From the NCBI GenBank assembly GCA_955652255.1, contig CATPAW010000161.1, forward strand, positions 1 through 11,555: a stretch of DNA of 11,555 nucleotides, given 5' to 3'. Under the pieces are notes generated by a model. It saw nothing but the letters and a program-made list of their open reading frames with translations. It had not been told where the DNA came from and ran no database searches. The stretch comes from an uncultured Chthoniobacterales bacterium (GTDB lineage Bacteria; Verrucomicrobiota; Verrucomicrobiia; Chthoniobacterales; UBA10450). This document shows positions 1 to 5,791 of this stretch, piece after piece. The position numbers and the translations under genes were made by a program. The stretch's first letter is position 1. Each line of letters opens with the position of its first letter.

Positions 1-75
1 ACCGCCGATGCGCTGCTGCGCTGGCGTTCGACGTACCTACGCGAAGCATCCACGCCGCTTGCGAGGCCTGTGTAA
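1..75 (+). CDS. Possible C-terminal end of an upstream gene (partial)
   Basis: Reading frame 1 is open from the window edge to a TAA at 73-75 and would encode 24 residues rich in Arg, Leu and Ala (ending in TPLARPV). The composition is compatible with the tail of a protein, but the stretch is too short to assign to a family. A second frame (from position 2 to a stop at 184-186) is also open, so the assignment is weak. Extending the sequence leftwards would settle it. Confidence 0.22.
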   Translation, partial: TADALLRWRSTYLREASTPLARPV

Positions 76-154
76 TTTGGCAAGGCCAGATTCTGTCGAG
101 CCGACAAAGCAATTTCACTGCTCCGCCGAGCGTCGCCCTACCGATGTATTTGCG

Positions 155-172
155 ATAAGACGTCGATCTTAT
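155..172. promoter_or_regulatory. AT-rich leader with 6-bp inverted repeat upstream of the 173-aa gene
   Basis: An inverted repeat ATAAGA-CGTCGA-TCTTAT lies 11 bp before the GTG at 184 and is followed by an AT-rich run (171-180). This is the only clearly AT-rich patch in the first 200 bp and is where a promoter or operator would be expected. A possible -35-like TTGCGA at 150-155 and -10-like TATTTT at 172-177 have 16-bp spacing, but the -10 would then sit unusually close to the start codon. The loop and right arm contain the 9-mer GTCGATCTT, part of the recurrent motif described elsewhere. Could equally be an operator or chance. Confidence 0.3.
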
Positions 173-183
173 ATTTTAATTCA

Positions 184-705
184 GTGAACAAGGACAATTT
201 TGATTACGCGATCGACAATACGCAAGTGATTCTGGCGCCACAGCGTCAGATTGCGACCTTTGGCAGCACCAGTTTTCACTTTTATCTCATCTCGGAGTTG
301 ATGGACCGCGCGAACGAAGTGCGCGTGCGTGACGGAAAAATTCACGCCGACCGGCCGCAAATCCTGACGTCGGAACATTTCAGCCGCTTATTGCTTGAGG
401 GATTCGGCGACAAGGCGCAGCGCTATGTCGATCAACTGCGCGAGCAGGCGCGCAACTTCGCCGTGCTTCGTTACGGCTTTCAATTCCGGAAGACCGATGT
501 GACCGAGCGCATGTTTCGCGATCCGCTCGATGCCGTCATCGCGCGCACCAAATCGCAAGTGGAAGACATGGAGGAACCGCTCAGCGCCGTCATTCAAGGC
601 GTCGACGACGCCTGGGAAGTTTGCCTGCTCAAATTCACCATCGACATGATCGAACGCTCGAGCGGCGGCAACATCGGCGACTTTCGCAAGCACGGATTGA
701 TCTGA
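184..705 (+). CDS. Conserved-looking hypothetical protein, 173 aa
   Basis: Complete ORF with a GTG start and TGA stop. I do not recognise a named domain. The protein is soluble and mixed alpha/beta, with no signal peptide or membrane segment. It contains stretches that read as well conserved: TFGSTSFHF near residue 30, an LLEGFGDKA block near residue 77, YGFQFRK near residue 98, and AVIQGVDDAWEVCLLKF in the C-terminal third. I believe similar sequences occur as 'hypothetical protein' in Verrucomicrobiota, but this is recall, not a search. GTG at 184 was chosen because the frame stays protein-like from there; the next ATG (301) would remove the conserved TFGSTSFHF block. There is no Shine-Dalgarno sequence, and the upstream spacer is AT-rich. 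A possible mini-gene begins directly after its stop. Function unknown. Confidence 0.8.
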   Translation: MNKDNFDYAIDNTQVILAPQRQIATFGSTSFHFYLISELMDRANEVRVRDGKIHADRPQILTSEHFSRLLLEGFGDKAQRYVDQLREQARNFAVLRYGFQFRKTDVTERMFRDPLDAVIARTKSQVEDMEEPLSAVIQGVDDAWEVCLLKFTIDMIERSSGGNIGDFRKHGLI

Positions 706-849
706 ATGAAAACGAACGCGAAGACGATAAGTAGTTTCAAAGATGTTGTGCAGTACGATCGCGTTCCAGACTTTTGTCCCGCTTGTCTACACTCGGTTCA
801 TTCGTTGCAAATTGCCGACGGAGTGATCTGGTGCAATCCGAACGGCTGA
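706..849 (+). CDS. Possible 47-aa zinc-ribbon-like miniprotein
   Basis: An ATG directly follows the TGA of the preceding gene (stop 703-705, ATG 706-708), so translational coupling is possible. The 47-codon frame ends in TGA at 847-849. The product contains FCPACLHSVHSL near residues 23-34 and a later WCNPNG. The CxxC pair plus a third Cys and two His residues looks like a small zinc ribbon or rubredoxin-knuckle fragment. It may be the remnant of a larger gene. No homologue is recognised. The only evidence is the coupling and the metal-ligand-like pattern. Confidence 0.4.
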   Translation: MKTNAKTISSFKDVVQYDRVPDFCPACLHSVHSLQIADGVIWCNPNG

Positions 850-931
850 ATTCACCGCCGCGCGCGAGAATCTGATCTGGGAGCCCCTAGCCCGGACGAA
901 ATAATCGCGGCTGAACTTTCGGCTTTCGTCA

Positions 932-1705
932 TTGCGCGCGTCTTGTCATTCTGCGCGTTCGGCTTTGAAAAACTATCTTCACCTTAATCTCAGCCTGCTT
1001 TACTGGGTATTTGTCGCGCCGTTCACCGGACGGTTTTTCAAAATCTCGCCGATTTTTCGCCAAATGGTCTTCATTGGCGTGCGGGCGGCGCCGATGGTTG
1101 CGCTGACCGCATTTAGCGTCGGTGTGACGCTCGCCATGCAGGCCGCGCATTCGCTCCAGCAACTCGGCGCGGAATTGTACGTGCCCGATCTCGTGATGGT
1201 GACGCTGTTGCGCGAAATGGGGCCGGTCTTGATCGCCGTAATTGTGATCGGCCGCAGCGGCTCGGCCGTTGCGGCCGAGTTGGGCACAATGAAAGTTTCC
1301 GAGGAAATCGAGGCGCTCGAAGTCATGGCCATCAACCCGGTCGAGTATCTGGTCGTGCCGCGCTTCCTCGCCATGCTCGTCATGTTGCCGGCGCTGACGA
1401 TCATGGGAAATTACGTCGGCGTATTCGGCGGCTGGGCCGTTTGCCATTTCGCGCTCGATTTCAACACTGCCGGTTACATCCTGCGCGCGTTGCAGAGCGC
1501 CGACACTTGGGATTTGTACTCGGGCATGATCAAGAGCGGTGTCTTCGCGTGGCTTATCATTACGATCGCTTGCAACGCCGGTCTACGTGTCGAGGGTGGC
1601 GCGGAAGGCGTCGGGCAAGCCACCACCGCTTCCGTTGTCCAAGCGCTGCTCGCGATGCTAGTGATGAACGCAGTGCTCACTGGGATTTTCTTTTTCGGCG
1701 CATGA
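932..1705 (+). CDS. mlaE: MlaE-type ABC transporter permease (MCE lipid transport)
   Basis: Inner-membrane permease of the Mla/MCE phospholipid transporter. In characterised systems a MlaE dimer couples MlaF ATP hydrolysis to lipid movement between the inner membrane and the periplasmic MlaD ring. The 257-aa product has the family length and diagnostic stretches: a hydrophobic segment VALTAFSVGVTLAMQAA, then LVMVTLLREMGPVLIAVIVIGRSGSA, then ELGTMKVSEEIEALEVMAINPVEYLVVPR (the cytoplasmic coupling region), followed by several C-terminal membrane helices. The start is uncertain. The frame opens after a TAA at 902-904, and the candidates are CTG 911, TTG 932 and TTG 965; no ATG lies before the first conserved block. 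The gene overlaps mlaF by ATGA (1702-1705), so the two are coupled. The order E-F-D differs from E. coli mlaFEDCB, but the three core subunits are kept together. Confidence 0.93.
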   Translation: MRASCHSARSALKNYLHLNLSLLYWVFVAPFTGRFFKISPIFRQMVFIGVRAAPMVALTAFSVGVTLAMQAAHSLQQLGAELYVPDLVMVTLLREMGPVLIAVIVIGRSGSAVAAELGTMKVSEEIEALEVMAINPVEYLVVPRFLAMLVMLPALTIMGNYVGVFGGWAVCHFALDFNTAGYILRALQSADTWDLYSGMIKSGVFAWLIITIACNAGLRVEGGAEGVGQATTASVVQALLAMLVMNAVLTGIFFFGA

Positions 1706-2556
1706 ACTCTAACGGCGAGCCCATCATCGAAGTTGTCGATCTTGTCCGAAGGTTTGGAGACCGCGCGGTGATCAACGACATTTCGTTTAGCGTCCATCGC
1801 GGCGAGACGCTCGTGATAATGGGCGGGAGCGGTTGCGGCAAGAGCACATTGCTTCGGCATGTCATCGGTTCAATGAAGCCGACCTCCGGCTCTGTAAAAG
1901 TTTTTGGCGAGGAAATCACCACGATGAAGGAACGCGAGATCGCGCGCGTCCGGCGACGGTTCGGAATGCTTTTTCAATCGGGCGCGCTGCTGGCGTCGTT
2001 GACGGTCGGGGAAAATGTGGCGCTGCCACTTTTGCAGCACACCGACCTGTCGCCGGATGAGATCGAAGAGATCGTGGAGCGAAAACTTCAAATGGTCGGG
2101 CTGAGTGGGTTTGAAAATCTCAAACCGGCGGAGATCAGCGGTGGAATGAAAAAGCGAGTCGGACTGGCGCGCGCGCTCGCGCTCGATCCGGAATTGCTCT
2201 TCAGCGACGAGCCAACTTCCGGGCTCGATCCGATCATGACGGCGGTCGTCGATCGGCTAACGCTCAAACTGACTCATGGAAGCCACATGACTGCAGTCGT
2301 CGTCACGCACGACATGACGAGTGCCTTTCGTATCGCCACGTGGATGATTATGCTCGGACACGGCGACATTATCGCGCAAGGTACCCCAGACGAAATTCGC
2401 ACAAGCTCCAATCCCGAAGTGCAACAATTCATCAACGGCGAAGCTGATGGTCCAATACCTTTGAATCTTTCGCAAGATGAGCACGAACATCATCGGCACG
2501 TAAAGCCTCGTCCATTCCTCGCCGCGCGCGACAGATTTCACCATAAAACGCAATGA
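1702..2556 (+). CDS. mlaF: MlaF-type ABC transporter ATP-binding protein
   Basis: Cytoplasmic ATPase that energises the MlaE/MlaD lipid transporter. The 284-aa product has all ABC motifs in order: Walker A GGSGCGKST (41-49), Q-loop Gln92 in MLFQSGAL, signature ISGGMKKR (145-152), Walker B LLFSDEP (165-171) with catalytic Glu170, D-loop SGLDP, and switch His203 in VTHDM. The signature and Q-loop wording match the MlaF/Mkl subfamily rather than importer ATPases. ATG at 1702 is chosen because it overlaps the mlaE stop (ATGA) and precedes the first ABC strand; a longer frame reaching to 1441 is only overlap with mlaE. The C-terminal ~35 residues after the ABC core are His-rich (DEHEHHRH near 259-266), an unusual tail. 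The gene overlaps mlaD by ATGA at 2553-2556. Confidence 0.95.
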   Translation: MNSNGEPIIEVVDLVRRFGDRAVINDISFSVHRGETLVIMGGSGCGKSTLLRHVIGSMKPTSGSVKVFGEEITTMKEREIARVRRRFGMLFQSGALLASLTVGENVALPLLQHTDLSPDEIEEIVERKLQMVGLSGFENLKPAEISGGMKKRVGLARALALDPELLFSDEPTSGLDPIMTAVVDRLTLKLTHGSHMTAVVVTHDMTSAFRIATWMIMLGHGDIIAQGTPDEIRTSSNPEVQQFINGEADGPIPLNLSQDEHEHHRHVKPRPFLAARDRFHHKTQ

Positions 2557-3434
2557 GACGAAATCTCTCCGATTACATCGTCGCCATTTCGGTCATCGTG
2601 TGCAGCATTATCCTGCTCGGCGCACTGACCATCGCGCTTTCCGGTTATCGCCTGAAAAAACCAACGCGCACGTTGCAAATCAACTACGAGGACGTGACCG
2701 GGATCAAAGTGCATTCCGAAGTGCGCTATGCCGGCTCGCCCGCCGGACGCGTGATCGCGATGCGTCACTTGACCGCGGCCGAGCGCACGGCGGCAGCCAA
2801 CAAAAAAGATGCGGTGCGAATAACGATCAGCCTTGACGAAAACGTTCCGCCGCTGCCTGTCGATGTTACGGCCACGCTTAGCTCCGACACATTGCTGGCG
2901 CCAAAATTTGTCGCGCTTTCCGCTGGGTCGTCGGGCGGCAAAACGCTCGCGAACAACTCTGCCATCGAAGGCCATCCGGCCTACGGCATCGAACAAATCA
3001 CGGCCGCGGCTGGTCCGCTTTTCGAAAACGCGAACAGATTATTGGACAATCTCAATCTCACGGTCACCGATTTAAAAGGGAACCTAGGGGAGTTCATGCC
3101 CAAGCTCGGGCCGCTCGCCGATTCGCTCAAAATCGACGTGGACAATTTGCAGAACGTGGTCAAAAGCCTGGAGAGCGTATCCAAGGATGCAGATGCAGTT
3201 TTGGGAACCGCCAACACATTCATCAGCACGACGGACAGGCAGCTCCAGCAACAAATGAGAGAGTTGCACGTAATTCTGCTAAACTTGAAAGTGGCCACGA
3301 CGCACGCCAAAGTGCTCGTCGAATCGCTCGCTGAAAAACCAAACCGCGTGATTTTCAGCGGCAAACCAGCCAAGCTCACTCCCGAAGCCGAAATCCTCAA
3401 AAGTCACGAACCCCTGCAGGGGAAAAAACCGTGA
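2553..3434 (+). CDS. mlaD: MlaD-type MCE-domain protein, membrane-anchored
   Basis: Periplasmic substrate-binding subunit of the Mla transporter, anchored to the inner membrane. Residues about 8-31 form one N-terminal membrane helix. A single MCE domain follows at about 38-125, with YEDVTGIKVHSEVRYAGSPAG and the typical ending FVALSAG. From about 148 to 262 the protein is helical with heptad-like Leu/Val spacing, then it ends in NRVIFSGKP, a conserved closing motif of this family. The helical tail is longer than that of E. coli MlaD (293 aa against about 180) and resembles longer MCE proteins in which C-terminal helices form a channel. Start ATG overlaps the mlaF stop. No mlaC, mlaB or mlaA follows; the next gene is on the opposite strand, 9 bp after the stop. 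Confidence 0.93.
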   Translation: MRRNLSDYIVAISVIVCSIILLGALTIALSGYRLKKPTRTLQINYEDVTGIKVHSEVRYAGSPAGRVIAMRHLTAAERTAAANKKDAVRITISLDENVPPLPVDVTATLSSDTLLAPKFVALSAGSSGGKTLANNSAIEGHPAYGIEQITAAAGPLFENANRLLDNLNLTVTDLKGNLGEFMPKLGPLADSLKIDVDNLQNVVKSLESVSKDADAVLGTANTFISTTDRQLQQQMRELHVILLNLKVATTHAKVLVESLAEKPNRVIFSGKPAKLTPEAEILKSHEPLQGKKP

Positions 3435-3443
3435 GTCAATGCG

Positions 3444-4130
3444 CTAAGATTCTCGATAGCGCCGCATCAATTTAAAGAAACGGAGTGTGTCGCGCACCGG
3501 ATGAATGCTGCTGACTTCGTCGGAGTAAACGGTGCTGATCGAGACCGAGTCGATGCGAAAACCCTTGCGGCTGGCGATAATGAGCATTTCGCTTTCGTAT
3601 TCGAAGCGATCTGCGCCTTCGAGCAGGTCCGGGATTAATTGTCGATGTAGCATGCGAAAGCCGCATTGCGTATCGGGAATATCCTGCCGGCAAACGCGGC
3701 TGAGTTTTTTGCTCATGTAACGATTGACGACACGCCTGACGAGCGGCATCGACGAAACGTCGTTCATTCTGTTGCCGAGAATCAATTTCGGTTCTGCCGC
3801 CGAAACGGCGGCGGCTAGAAAGCGATCGATCTCTTCCGGCCGGTGCTGACCATCAGCATCGAGAATGAAAACCCAATCAAATTGTCGATTTAAAAAATGG
3901 CGCAAGCCGGTTTTGATCGCTTCGCCTTTGCCGCGATTTTGCGGGTGAACGATCACTTCCGCGCCTGCTTCGCGTGCCCGTTCCGTAGTCTTATCATTCG
4001 ATCCATCATCGACAACGAGCACATTGTCGATCTTGTCGCGCGTTCGGCGCACGACATCGCCGATATGTTTTTTCTCCTGATACGCCGGAATGACGGCCGC
4101 GATTTTATGTCGGTCGGGGGCTTGCTCCAT
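3444..4130 (-). CDS. GT2 family glycosyltransferase (dolichyl/polyprenyl-phosphate sugar synthase-like)
   Basis: Cytoplasmic inverting glycosyltransferase, 228 aa, GT-A fold. Visible motifs: VIPAYQE (13-19), the nucleotide-binding VVDDGSNDKT (39-48), NRGKGEAIKTGL (65-76), metal-binding DADGQH (91-96), the acceptor-side DTQCGFRM (153-160) and an FEYESEM block (176-182). This set is typical of DPM1-like enzymes that load a sugar onto polyprenyl phosphate for envelope glycan or protein glycosylation. The true acceptor cannot be read from the sequence. No membrane helices are present, so it would act at the membrane surface. The ATG sits 2 bp after the lipA stop (4133), so it is probably cotranscribed with and coupled to lipA, though the pairing makes no obvious pathway. 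The stop lies 9 bp from the convergent mlaD stop, with no visible terminator hairpin between. Confidence 0.92.
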   Translation of the reverse strand: MEQAPDRHKIAAVIPAYQEKKHIGDVVRRTRDKIDNVLVVDDGSNDKTTERAREAGAEVIVHPQNRGKGEAIKTGLRHFLNRQFDWVFILDADGQHRPEEIDRFLAAAVSAAEPKLILGNRMNDVSSMPLVRRVVNRYMSKKLSRVCRQDIPDTQCGFRMLHRQLIPDLLEGADRFEYESEMLIIASRKGFRIDSVSISTVYSDEVSSIHPVRDTLRFFKLMRRYRES

Positions 4131-4132
4131 CG

Positions 4133-5020
4133 TCAGCGGATAATCGGATGAAAATCGGCCGCGTGATAAGAGCTGCGGACGAGTGGACCGGAAGCAACAT
4201 GCTCGAACCCTTTGGCGCGCGCGATCTCGCCGTATGCTTCAAAACGCTCTGGCGTGACGAACTCAACGACCGGCAAATGTTTCGGCGTCGGCCGCAGATA
4301 CTGCCCCATCGTCAAAACCTGGCAACCCACTTCGCGCAAATCGTCCAGGGTTTGAAATAGCTCCGGCTCGGTTTCGCCCAGCCCGAGCATGACGCCGCTT
4401 TTGGTGACAACATTCGGCGACAATTCTTTCGCGCGCCGTAAGACTTGCAGCGAAGTGCGATATCTCGCGCGCGAACGCACAAATGGTGTAAGCCGCTCAA
4501 CCGTTTCCATGTTGTGATTGTAAATATCTGGCGCAGCATCGAGCACGATTTGGATGCACCAACCCTGCGCGTGAAAATCGGGCACGAGAACTTCGACAAT
4601 CACCGACGGATCCATTTGGCGGACCGCTGCGATGACGCGCGCAAAATGATTTGCGCCGCCGTCTTTAAGATCGTCGCGCGCCACCGCGGTGATGACAACG
4701 TGTTTTAATCTCATCCGGCGCACCGCTTCGGCCACGCGCTGCGGTTCGTCTTCTTCGAGCGCAAACGGTTTCGCCGTCGTCACCGCGCAAAATCCGCAGG
4801 CACGTGTGCAGCGATCGCCCGCGATCATCATCGTCGCCGTGCCCTGGCTCCAGCATTCCCAACGGTTCGGGCATTGCGCGCTTTCGCAAACGGTATGCAG
4901 GCGGAGATCGGAAATGAGCGCCTTGGTAGAAAAGAACACCGGATTCGAGGGCAGACGGACCTTGATCCAAGGCGGCTTGCGCGCCTGGTGCAGCGCCGGA
5001 TCAATTTTTGCGCAGGACAT
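4133..5020 (-). CDS. lipA: Lipoyl synthase (radical SAM)
   Basis: Catalyses insertion of two sulfurs into protein-bound octanoyl groups to make lipoyl cofactors of 2-oxoacid dehydrogenases and the glycine cleavage system. The 295-aa protein has both [4Fe-4S] sites: auxiliary cluster Cys45, Cys50 and Cys56 in CESAQCPNRWECW, and radical-SAM Cys71, Cys75 and Cys78 in CTRACGFC. The C-terminal VRSSYHA supplies the conserved serine ligand of the auxiliary cluster. Other family blocks are VVITAVARDDLKDGGA, IYNHNMETV, KSGVMLGLGE and TMGQYLRPT. The protein appears complete and catalytically intact. ATG at 5020 is chosen because the N-terminus (KPPWIKVRLP) matches the usual LipA lead-in; only a weak AGG lies upstream. 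No lipB octanoyltransferase is adjacent. An inverted-repeat element lies between this gene and recR. Confidence 0.97.
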   Translation of the reverse strand: MSCAKIDPALHQARKPPWIKVRLPSNPVFFSTKALISDLRLHTVCESAQCPNRWECWSQGTATMMIAGDRCTRACGFCAVTTAKPFALEEDEPQRVAEAVRRMRLKHVVITAVARDDLKDGGANHFARVIAAVRQMDPSVIVEVLVPDFHAQGWCIQIVLDAAPDIYNHNMETVERLTPFVRSRARYRTSLQVLRRAKELSPNVVTKSGVMLGLGETEPELFQTLDDLREVGCQVLTMGQYLRPTPKHLPVVEFVTPERFEAYGEIARAKGFEHVASGPLVRSSYHAADFHPIIR

Positions 5021-5093
5021 TTCGCAAACCTAACGCAACGTTGAACCATTGAAAAGTTAAAGCGTTGAAGAGGACGACACGATCCGCTGTGGG

Positions 5094-5173
5094 TAGCGCG
5101 CGTGTCTCGCGGAGCAATTTCTGAGCTGCGCCGGACGAAACGTCCGCCGCCAGCGCGCGAGACACGCGCTCTA
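5094..5173. repeat. 80-bp inverted-repeat element between recR and lipA
   Basis: Two 18-bp arms, TAGCGCGCGTGTCTCGCG at 5094-5111 and its inverted copy at 5156-5173, match at 17 of 18 positions, with 14 consecutive perfect pairs (5098-5111 with 5156-5169). Between them lies a second small hairpin: CGGACG (5132-5137), loop AAA, CGTCCG (5141-5146). The right arm ends exactly on the recR stop codon (minus-strand TAG, complement of 5171-5173). The architecture resembles a REP/BIME or miniature palindromic element. As RNA it could fold into a strong structure and act as a terminator or 3'-end stabiliser for recR, although no U-tract follows. The rest of the 150-bp spacer, toward lipA (5021-5093), shows no other feature. 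Confidence 0.7.
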
Positions 5174-5779
5174 ACCTAACTTCGTCCTTCCCGATAACGC
5201 CTGATAGAGCGTCAATTCATCCGCCGATTCCAAACCGCCGCCGGCGGGAAGGCCGTGCGCGATGCGTGTCAAAGTCACCGGTTTATTTCTCAAAAGATCG
5301 ACAAGGTAGTTTGTGGTTGCTTCGCCTTCGACATCGGCGGCCAGCGCAAAAATGATCTCGGAGAACTTCTCCTTCTCAATGCGATCAAGCAGTTCTTTGA
5401 TGCGCAAATCTTCCGGGCCGATGTGATCGAGCGGCGAAATGCGGCCGCCTAACGAGTGATAGCGCCCGCGAAAGGCGCCCGTTTTTTCCAGCGGAAGAAT
5501 ATCGGTCGACTGCTCGACCACGCAGAGCAAATCGGAGGAGCGCGATGAATCGGCACAGATCTCGCAGATTTCCGCGGTTGCGAAATATCCGCACAGCTTG
5601 CAGGGATGAATCGCCCGCCGCGTTTCGCTAATGGCGCGGGCGATTTGCTCCGGTTGATCTCCCCGCGCCTGGATAATCCAAAGTGCGATGCGTTCAGCCG
5701 AGCGGGGCCCAATTCCGGGCATCCTCCGCAGTTGCGCAATCAAATCCCGGAGCGCGGCCGGGTATTCGGTCTTTCTCAA
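5171..5779 (-). CDS. recR: Recombination mediator protein RecR
   Basis: RecR works with RecO (and RecF) to load RecA onto SSB-coated single-stranded DNA at gaps. The 202-aa protein has the full family order: helix-hairpin-helix with PGIGPRSAER (21-30), a four-Cys zinc finger with Cys60, Cys63, Cys72 and Cys75, a Toprim domain from about residue 82 that includes VEQSTDI and LAADVEGEATTNYL, and the Walker-B-like C-terminal block TRIAHGLPAGGGLESADE. The best start is TTG at 5779 because the next Met is inside the HhH region; the residues after it (YPAALRDLIAQL) match the usual RecR N-terminus. It lies 12 bp after the stop of the cyclase-like gene. The common dnaX-ybaB-recR arrangement is absent. 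The stop codon falls inside a palindromic repeat. Confidence 0.96.
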   Translation of the reverse strand: MRKTEYPAALRDLIAQLRRMPGIGPRSAERIALWIIQARGDQPEQIARAISETRRAIHPCKLCGYFATAEICEICADSSRSSDLLCVVEQSTDILPLEKTGAFRGRYHSLGGRISPLDHIGPEDLRIKELLDRIEKEKFSEIIFALAADVEGEATTNYLVDLLRNKPVTLTRIAHGLPAGGGLESADELTLYQALSGRTKLG

Positions 5780-5791
5780 AACGCGCGCTGG

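Noticed and set aside
1..183. CRISPR repeats, tRNA or attachment site at the left edge
   Set aside because: No regularly spaced repeats, cloverleaf or CCA end is seen; the stretch only holds a possible gene tail and an AT-rich leader.
929..1447. Long open frames on the opposite strand of mlaE (including a His/Arg-rich 172-residue frame)
   Set aside because: They are antisense to a gene with unmistakable MlaE motifs; their Arg/His-rich composition is typical of antisense frames in GC-rich DNA.
1441..1701. N-terminal extension of the mlaF frame
   Set aside because: The extra residues are low-complexity Arg-rich and overlap the conserved C-terminus of MlaE; the ATG at 1702 fits the ABC family start and the ATGA overlap.
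3435..3443. Bidirectional terminator between mlaD and the glycosyltransferase
   Set aside because: The 9-bp gap and adjoining bases show no stable hairpin followed by a T-run on either strand.
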